Shown here one piece after another: positions 58,375 to 64,000 of a stretch of 64,000 bases of DNA. Within the stretch, counting starts at the first letter, position 1, and each line of letters begins with the position of its first letter. Below the pieces are notes generated by a model that did no database searches, had not been told where the DNA came from, and saw only the letters and a list, made by a program, of their open reading frames with translations. The DNA is from Deltaproteobacteria bacterium. Lineage in GTDB: Bacteria; Myxococcota_A; UBA9160; PR03. The translations under genes were made by a program, and so were the position numbers. The stretch is taken from positions 124,001 to 188,000 of the forward strand of contig JAPSFT010000009.1 in NCBI GenBank assembly GCA_035063765.1, written 5' to 3'.

Positions 58375-60648
58375 ATGCGTGCCGAGGCCTCGCTCCGCTC
58401 GCCCTTCGCCCGCCTGGGCGCATGGGTCGGCGCCCGGCCCCGGCGGATCGTCGCCGGCTTCGCGGGGATCCTCGCGCTCGCGGCCAGCTATGGCGCGTCG
58501 GTTGCCGACCATCTGCCGACCGCCGGCCTCGAGGTGATCGGGAGCGAGTCGGCCTGGGTGCGCGAGGAGTCGGCGCGCCGCTTCGGGCTGGGCTCCGCCG
58601 ACGTCGTCGTGCTCTACCGCAACCCGGAAGGCGACGTGCGCGATCCCCTGTTCGGCTCGCGCATCGTGGACGCGCTCGACGCGGTGCTCGCCGACCCCGG
58701 CGTGCTCGGCGCCACCAGCCTCTACGACACCGCCTCCCCCGCGCTGGCCTCGCGCGACGGGCGCGAGACCCTCGTCACCCTCTCGCTCGGCGGCGACAGC
58801 ACCCAGAAGCTCGCGACCTACCGGCGCATCGACCCGCTGCTGCGCGCCGTCGAGCCGCCGGTCGAGATCCGGATCGGGGGCCTGGTGCCGCTCTCGGGCG
58901 CGCTCCAGGACACCGCGCGCGCGGATGCCTTCCAGGCCGAGCGCGTGGCGCTGCCGATCGCCGGCCTCCTGACGCTGCTCTTCTTCCGCAGCGTCGTGGC
59001 CGCCCTGCTCCCGATCCTGATCGGTGGCTTCTCGGTGGCGCTCTCGGCGGCCGCCATGCGCTTCGGCACCCAGTTCACCGAGATCGCGATCTTCGCGATG
59101 AGCGTGGGCTCCTTCCTCGGGCTCGGGCTCTCGCTCGACTACGCGCTCCTCCTGGTGCAGCGCTTCCGCGAGGAGAGCGCGCGCCGGACGTCACCCGTCG
59201 AGGCGGTGGCCGCGACGATGGACACCGCGGGCCGGGCCGTCTTCGTCTCGGGCATGGCGGTGGCGATCAGCATGCTGGCGCTGCTCCAGGTGCCGATGGT
59301 GGTGCTGCGCAGCATCGCGATCGGCGGCGTCGCGGTCGTGACGAGCGCCCTGGTGGGGGCGCTGCTGCTGCTCCCGGCGCTGCTCGCCTGGCTCGGGCCG
59401 AACGTGAACCGCTGGGCGCTCCACCCGCTGGGCCGCTGGGCGGGGCGGCCGCCCGAGGAGATCGCGCCGAGCCCGTTCTGGCGCCGGGTCGGCGAGCTGT
59501 CGATGCGACACCCGGTTACGACAGCGCTCATCTGTGTCGTCGTGCTGCTGGTCCTGGCGAGCCCGGCCCTGCGCATGCGGGGGGCGATGCCCGACTCCCG
59601 GGCGCTGCCCCCCGACTCCGACGTGCGGGTGATCGACGAGCGGCTCTCCGACCCGCAGCGCTTCGATCCGGGTGCCGCCGCGGCGATCCCGGTGCTGGTC
59701 GAGACGCCGGCGCCGGCGCTCGCGCCCGCGAGCCTGCGGGCGCTGCGGGAGCTCACCCGCCGCATGGAGGCGCTGCCCGGCGTCGAGGGCGTGCGGGGAG
59801 CCTTCGACGAGCTGGACCCGGCGCTACCGGCCGGGGAGCTCGAGCGGCGCATGGCGCGCGAGCCGACGGCGTCGCTGCTCGCGCGCACCGTCGAGGGCTC
59901 GACCGCGCTGCTGATCGTGGACCATCCCTACTCGTGGCGGTCCGCCGAGGCGACGGCCCTGGTCGAGGCGCTGCGCGCCCTGCCCCGCGACGGGCTCGTG
60001 GTCGGCGTCGGAGGCCCGACGGCTCAGACCCTCGACCAGATGCACGCCCTGCGCCTCCACGGCACCGCCGCCGTCCTCACGATCGCCGCCCTGAACCTCG
60101 CGATCCTGCTCTTCGCCTTCCGCTCGATCGCGGTGCCGATCAAGGCGATCGTGATGAACGTGCTCTCGCTGGGGGCCAGCTACGGGCTCCTCGTGTGGGT
60201 GTTCCAGGAGGGCCACGGCCTCGGCTGGCTCGGTGCCGTCCCGCTCGACGGCATCGACTCGACCGTGCCGCTCGTGATGTTCGCGGTGATCTTCGGCCTC
60301 TCGATGGACTACGAGGTGTTCCTGCTGAGCCGGATCCGCGAGGAATGGCTGCGCAGCGGCGACAACCGCGAGAGCGTGATCCAGGGCCTCGCCTGCACCG
60401 GACGCATCATCACGAGCGCCGCGCTGATCCTGCTGGTCGTGGTGGGCGCCTTCGCGACCGGGGACATGATCTACGTCAAGCAGATGGGCCTCGGGATGGC
60501 GGTGGCCATCGCACTCGACGTGACGCTCGTGCGCGCGCTGCTGGTCCCGGCGACGATGCAGCTCCTCGGCGTCTGGAACTGGTGGCTGCCGCGCTGGCTG
60601 CGCGCGGGCGGCGTGGCCGCCGCGGAGGAGCGGCCGGCCGAGCCCTGA
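58375..60648 (+). CDS. MMPL-family transporter
   Basis: 757 residues, two six-helix RND-like halves. The family motifs are GLGLSLDYALLLVQRFREE in the first half (TM4-like, with the proton-relay Asp) and IFGLSMDYEVFLLSRIREEW in the second. The two periplasmic loops are short compared with AcrB. Relatives move lipids, hopanoids or glycolipids across the inner membrane. It is divergent from the fusion gene, 112 bases apart, with no obvious shared operator. Confidence 0.9.
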   Translation: MRAEASLRSPFARLGAWVGARPRRIVAGFAGILALAASYGASVADHLPTAGLEVIGSESAWVREESARRFGLGSADVVVLYRNPEGDVRDPLFGSRIVDALDAVLADPGVLGATSLYDTASPALASRDGRETLVTLSLGGDSTQKLATYRRIDPLLRAVEPPVEIRIGGLVPLSGALQDTARADAFQAERVALPIAGLLTLLFFRSVVAALLPILIGGFSVALSAAAMRFGTQFTEIAIFAMSVGSFLGLGLSLDYALLLVQRFREESARRTSPVEAVAATMDTAGRAVFVSGMAVAISMLALLQVPMVVLRSIAIGGVAVVTSALVGALLLLPALLAWLGPNVNRWALHPLGRWAGRPPEEIAPSPFWRRVGELSMRHPVTTALICVVVLLVLASPALRMRGAMPDSRALPPDSDVRVIDERLSDPQRFDPGAAAAIPVLVETPAPALAPASLRALRELTRRMEALPGVEGVRGAFDELDPALPAGELERRMAREPTASLLARTVEGSTALLIVDHPYSWRSAEATALVEALRALPRDGLVVGVGGPTAQTLDQMHALRLHGTAAVLTIAALNLAILLFAFRSIAVPIKAIVMNVLSLGASYGLLVWVFQEGHGLGWLGAVPLDGIDSTVPLVMFAVIFGLSMDYEVFLLSRIREEWLRSGDNRESVIQGLACTGRIITSAALILLVVVGAFATGDMIYVKQMGLGMAVAIALDVTLVRALLVPATMQLLGVWNWWLPRWLRAGGVAAAEERPAEP

Positions 60649-60657
60649 GCGGGCCGG

Positions 60658-62457
60658 CTAGGGCGCCGGGCGCAGCGCCACCATCACGTGGGTGAGCCAC
60701 GGCACGTAGGTGACGAGCAGCACGCCGAGGGCCAGGATCGCCAGCATCGGCAGCGCGGCCCGCGCCACCTCGACGAGCGGGCGGTCGAAGCGCTGCGAGG
60801 CGAGCAGCAGGTTCAGTCCCATCGGCGGCATCAGGTAGCCGAGCTCGAGGTTCGCGATGAAGAGGATCCCGAGGTGGACCGGGTCGACGCCGTAGGAGAG
60901 CGCGATCGGCACGATCAGGGGCACCACGACGACGGTGGCGGCGAAGATGTCCATCACGGAGCCGACGACCAGCAGGAACAGGTTGAGCCCGATCAGGAAC
61001 ACCTCGCGCGAGGCGACGTGCGAGCGCGTCCAGTCGAGGAGCTGCGCCGGCACCTGCGCGTTCACGAGCCAGCCGGTGAGGCCGACCGCGACGCACAGGA
61101 TGAGGAGCACGCTGCCCTTCAGGACGTTGCACTCGGTGAGGACGCGGAAGAGCTCGCGGGGCCCGAGGTCGCGGTGGACGAGGCCCTGGACCCCGAGCGC
61201 GTAGAGCGCCGCGACCGCCGCGGACTCGACCGTCGTGGCCCAGCCGCTGAAGAGCGCCGCCATCACCACCACCGGCAGGAGGAGCTCCCACTTCGCGGCC
61301 CACAGGGCGCGCGCGGCCTCGCCGGGCACGAAGGACACGCGGGGCGTCGTGCCGCGCAGGCCTTCGCGGACGCCCCAGGCGGCGATCAGGCTCGTCATCA
61401 GGAAGCCCGGCAGCAGGCCGCCCAGGAACAGGTCCTCGACCGGCACCTGCGCGACCACCGCGTAGAGGATCAACGGCAGGGCCGGCGGGAGCAGCAGCCC
61501 GAGCGATCCCGAAGCCGTGAGCAGGCCGAGCGAGAAGCGCTCGCGGTAGCCGTCGCGCAGGAGCGCGGGCAGGAGCAGCCCGCCGAGGGCCAGGATCGTG
61601 ACGCCCGAGCCGCCCGTGAAGACGGTGAAGAAGGAGCAGAGCACGGCGCAGACCACGGCCGTGCCGCCCGGCATCCAGCCGAAGCAGGCGCGGAAGACGC
61701 GCAGCAGGCGCTCCGAGGAGCGGCCCGCCGCGAGCACCAGGCCGGCCAGCGTGAAGAGCGGGATCGCGGGCAGGGTGGGCGACACCGAGAGCGCGTAGGT
61801 CTCGACCAGGATCGCGGCGGGCGTCACGCCGTCGACCAGGTAGAGCCAGGCCGCGGCGCCGCCCAGGATCGCGAAGATCGGCGCGCCGAGGACGGCGGCG
61901 GCGAGCAGCGCGAGGAGCCCGGGCCAGGCCGGCACCCCGGCGGCGGACGGCCCCTTCCACCAGAGGAGGGTGCCGAGCGCGAGGCCGAGGAGGGCGAGCG
62001 TGCGCGCCGCGGGGGTCGTCCCGGCGCGCCAGACGAGGCGCAGCGCGATCGCCGCGAGGCCCGCCGGCATCACGAGCTGCGTCACCCAGGCGGGCACTCC
62101 GGCGGCGACGATCGTGCCGGCGTCGCGCGTGATGGCGATGAACTCACCCGAGGCGAGCGCGAGCAGCGTCGCCACGGCGGCGCCGATCGCGGCGGCGTAG
62201 ACGCGGGCCGCGGCCCGCGGCCGGCCGGCCGGTACGAAGGTGGCGGCGGCGAGCGCGAGCAGCCGCCCGTCGCGCGCGGCCAGCGCCGCGCCGAGGAAGC
62301 CGACCCACAGGGTCAGGTGCTGCACGAAGGGCTGCGAGCCCGGGATGCCGACGCCGGCCAGCCGGCGCACGACGATCTCGGCGATCGGCAGCACGACCAT
62401 GGCCACGAGCGCGAGGGCCGCCAGGCCCTCCTCGGCCGCCCGCAGCCGGCGGGTCAC
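60658..62457 (-). CDS. TRAP transporter fused permease (DctQ-DctM)
   Basis: 599 residues from a GTG overlapping the DctP stop (GTGA). Residues about 1-150 form the four-helix small subunit DctQ (LPIAEIVVRRLAG). Residues about 165-595 are the large DctM permease of about 12 helices, with GGSGVTILALGGLLLP, ESAAVAALYALG and the closing NLELGYLMPPMGLNLL block. It imports an organic acid together with sodium ions. The substrate-binding protein is the next gene upstream. Confidence 0.9.
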   Translation of the reverse strand: MTRRLRAAEEGLAALALVAMVVLPIAEIVVRRLAGVGIPGSQPFVQHLTLWVGFLGAALAARDGRLLALAAATFVPAGRPRAAARVYAAAIGAAVATLLALASGEFIAITRDAGTIVAAGVPAWVTQLVMPAGLAAIALRLVWRAGTTPAARTLALLGLALGTLLWWKGPSAAGVPAWPGLLALLAAAVLGAPIFAILGGAAAWLYLVDGVTPAAILVETYALSVSPTLPAIPLFTLAGLVLAAGRSSERLLRVFRACFGWMPGGTAVVCAVLCSFFTVFTGGSGVTILALGGLLLPALLRDGYRERFSLGLLTASGSLGLLLPPALPLILYAVVAQVPVEDLFLGGLLPGFLMTSLIAAWGVREGLRGTTPRVSFVPGEAARALWAAKWELLLPVVVMAALFSGWATTVESAAVAALYALGVQGLVHRDLGPRELFRVLTECNVLKGSVLLILCVAVGLTGWLVNAQVPAQLLDWTRSHVASREVFLIGLNLFLLVVGSVMDIFAATVVVVPLIVPIALSYGVDPVHLGILFIANLELGYLMPPMGLNLLLASQRFDRPLVEVARAALPMLAILALGVLLVTYVPWLTHVMVALRPAP

Positions 62458-63467
62458 CGCGCGGCGCCGTGCTCGCGGCGGAAGGCGTCGCGCGCCGCAC
62501 GGGCGCGCTCGAAGACCTCGGCCGGCACGTAGCTGCCGGCCATCAGCGCGGAGAACCGCTCGCCGGCCTCGCGCCAGGCCTCCGGGTCCGAGGGCGCCGA
62601 CACCTCGAGGCCCCGCTTCTGCATCTCGGCGATCGCGTCGCGGTCCTGCTCCGGCACCTCGGTGCGCAGGCGCTCCTGCATGGCCTGGGCCGCCGTGCGG
62701 ACCGCCTTCTGGTCGGCCTCGCTCATCGCCTTCCAGGCCTTGCGCGTCACGATCGTGGCGCCGACCAGGGGCGAGATCCCGATCTCGAGCATGTGGGGCG
62801 CGGTCCGGTACCACTGGAGCAGGAGGGCGGCGATCGGCGTGATCGGCACGGCCTCGATCAGGCCGGTGGTGAGGGCGGTCGGGATGTCGCTGAAGGCGAG
62901 CGGCCGCGGCTGGAAGCCGTTGGCCTTGTACCACTGCACCATCCGGTCGTCGCCGGTGGCGGTGTAGATCGGCAGCGCCTTCAGCTCGGCGAGCGTCGTG
63001 ATCCGGCTCTTGCTGAACACCTGCAGCCAGCCGGCGTCGCCCCAGCCGAGCAGGACGAAGCCCTTCGCCTCGAGGCGCTTCTCGAGCTCGGGCGTGAGCG
63101 CCTGGCGCACGGCCTGGAGCTCGTCGTAGGAGTCGTAGAAGAACGGCACCGCGAAGACGTTGAAGCCGGGGTCGATCTGGCCGAGGCCGATCACGGTGAG
63201 GGCCGCGCCCTGGAGCACGTCGAGCCGCATCTTCGAGACGACCGTCGCCTCCTCGCCCTGCTGGCCGCTCGCGAAGACGGTGAGCGCGACGCGCCCGCCG
63301 GTCGCCTGGCGCCACTCGTCGCCCATCTGGCGCAGGTTCTTGTCCCAGATCGAGCCCTCGGGCACGAACGAGGCCAGCTTGATGGTCACCGGCCGGCCCT
63401 GGGCCGGGGCCGCGAGCGCGGGCGCGAGCAGCGCGAGGGTCAGGGCGAGCGTGCGGGCGGTCCTCAT
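62454..63467 (-). CDS. TRAP transporter substrate-binding protein (DctP)
   Basis: 337 residues. The signal peptide (about 1-21, APA-QG) leads into a mature domain of the DctP type: TIKLASFVPEGSIWDKNLRQMGDEW at the start, and WQVFSKSRITTLAELKALPIYTATGDDRMVQWYKANG-like sequence with the conserved substrate-carboxylate Arg region further on. It captures a carboxylate solute in the periplasm. It overlaps the permease gene (GTGA) and the TatT gene (ATGA), so the three are one operon. Confidence 0.88.
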   Translation of the reverse strand: MRTARTLALTLALLAPALAAPAQGRPVTIKLASFVPEGSIWDKNLRQMGDEWRQATGGRVALTVFASGQQGEEATVVSKMRLDVLQGAALTVIGLGQIDPGFNVFAVPFFYDSYDELQAVRQALTPELEKRLEAKGFVLLGWGDAGWLQVFSKSRITTLAELKALPIYTATGDDRMVQWYKANGFQPRPLAFSDIPTALTTGLIEAVPITPIAALLLQWYRTAPHMLEIGISPLVGATIVTRKAWKAMSEADQKAVRTAAQAMQERLRTEVPEQDRDAIAEMQKRGLEVSAPSDPEAWREAGERFSALMAGSYVPAEVFERARAARDAFRREHGAAR

Positions 63468-64000
63468 GGAGCGTCCCCCCCGGCCGGCGCGCCCGCGAAG
63501 AGCGCGCCGGCAGAAGCGAGCAGGTGGCGGGCGCGGCGCTGCGCGATCGCGTTGGCGAGGCGCTGGCTCGGGTCGCGCTCGGGATCGACGGCGAGCGCCT
63601 GCTCGAGCAGGCGCTCGAAGCCGGCACGGTCGCCGCCGGGCAGGGCCACGCCGACCGCGTAGCTCACGTAGGGTGCGGCACTGGCGCCCTCCGAGAGCTC
63701 GACGGCGCGCTCGAAGTGCTGGCGCGCGCGCGCGCGCGAGCCGCCCATCGCCTCGGGCACCGCGTCGAGCGAGATCAGCGCGGCGTGGATCGCGCCGTGG
63801 CCCCAGCTCTCGTCGAGCGCGAGCGCGCGCGCGAAGAGGGCGCGCACGGCCGGGAGGTCGGCGACCAGGTCGGGGCGGTCGAGCCCGAGCGCGATGGCGC
63901 CGCCCCAGGAGGCGCCGGTCCAGTAGAGCAGCGGGACGTCGGCGGGCTCCGCCCAGCCGAGCGCGTCCTCGGGCGCGCGCAGGAGCGCCTCGCCGACGCC
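63464..64000 (-). CDS. TRAP-associated TatT-type helical protein (partial)
   Basis: The frame is open to the end of the window; only the last 178 residues are present. It has VPLLYWTGASWGGAIAL, typical of TatT (TP0956-like) proteins associated with TRAP operons, and then TPR-like helices (ALFARALALDESWGHGAIHAALISLD, with HFERAVELSEGA). TatT proteins form trimers and are thought to hold the ligand-loaded DctP. Overlaps DctP by ATGA. Confidence 0.8.
   Translation of the reverse strand, partial: GVGEALLRAPEDALGWAEPADVPLLYWTGASWGGAIALGLDRPDLVADLPAVRALFARALALDESWGHGAIHAALISLDAVPEAMGGSRARARQHFERAVELSEGASAAPYVSYAVGVALPGGDRAGFERLLEQALAVDPERDPSQRLANAIAQRRARHLLASAGALFAGAPAGGDAP

Noticed and set aside
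1-64000. tRNA, rRNA, CRISPR, insertion sequence or prophage genes
   Set aside because: None of the expected motifs, repeat-spacer patterns or transposase/integrase proteins were found. All repeats seen are short tandem or operator-like.

Overview
The window is very GC-rich, tightly packed, and reads throughout as one chromosome: 48 protein genes, most of them in same-strand runs whose stop and start codons overlap as ATGA or GTGA. It has no rRNA, tRNA, CRISPR array, transposase or integrase that I can see. Six secreted proteins carry PEP-CTERM (exosortase-type) tails. There are several multiheme or c-type cytochromes, a copper receptor, a TRAP transporter with a TatT-type protein, and TetR-family regulators. 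This suggests an uncultured, Gram-negative, respiring bacterium of the deltaproteobacterial, Myxococcota or Binatota kind. That placement is inference from gene content, not from a marker gene.

Layout. 1-4.1 kb: the end of a secreted hydrolase-like gene with a HEAT-repeat partner, then two PEP-CTERM proteins on the minus strand. 4.4-8.0 kb: an SHP (DUF1924) cytochrome, a diheme cytochrome and a cytochrome b, followed by a QseBC/PmrAB-like two-component system. 8.3-14.2 kb: a beta-propeller cytochrome, a DUF2249 protein, a serine hydrolase, a DUF4336 protein and an Hsp20. 14.4-17.8 kb: a TetR regulator, an SCP2-like protein, a ferritin-like diiron protein and a paralogue of it that has lost every metal ligand. 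17.9-26.5 kb: secreted proteins, including a ceramidase-like hydrolase with a second HEAT partner, an MpaB-family oxygenase with its divergent TetR, and a cohesin-like/dockerin-like adjacent pair. 26.6-35.4 kb (minus strand): a TetR-controlled RND pump, and a copper uptake set with an OprC/NosA-like receptor and TonB. 36.1-37.6 kb: acetate kinase and RidA. 37.7-46.3 kb: an Rrf2 regulator divergent from a heme-copper reductase operon with two subunit-I-like proteins, a CuA subunit II, Sco, a cytochrome b-ferredoxin-MvhD fusion and heme O synthase. 46.3-54.4 kb: a sulfatase, secreted proteins, a phytoene-desaturase-like FAD enzyme, LemA, DUF3137 and a membrane protein. 54.4-64 kb: a four-domain kinase-dehydrogenase-SCP2-aldolase fusion, an MMPL transporter, and a TRAP transporter with a fused DctQM permease.

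The likeliest little-described systems are: (1) the 14.4-17.8 kb diiron enzyme/pseudoenzyme operon with two palindromic operators; (2) the 38.4-46.3 kb heme-copper operon, whose main subunit I has Gln where oxidases carry the cross-linked Tyr and which includes the cytochrome b-ferredoxin-MvhD fusion; and (3) the 1275-residue four-enzyme fusion at 54.4-58.3 kb. Copper uptake, Sco, CuA and the heme enzymes are consistent with a copper- and heme-dependent respiratory chain, perhaps one that handles nitric oxide.
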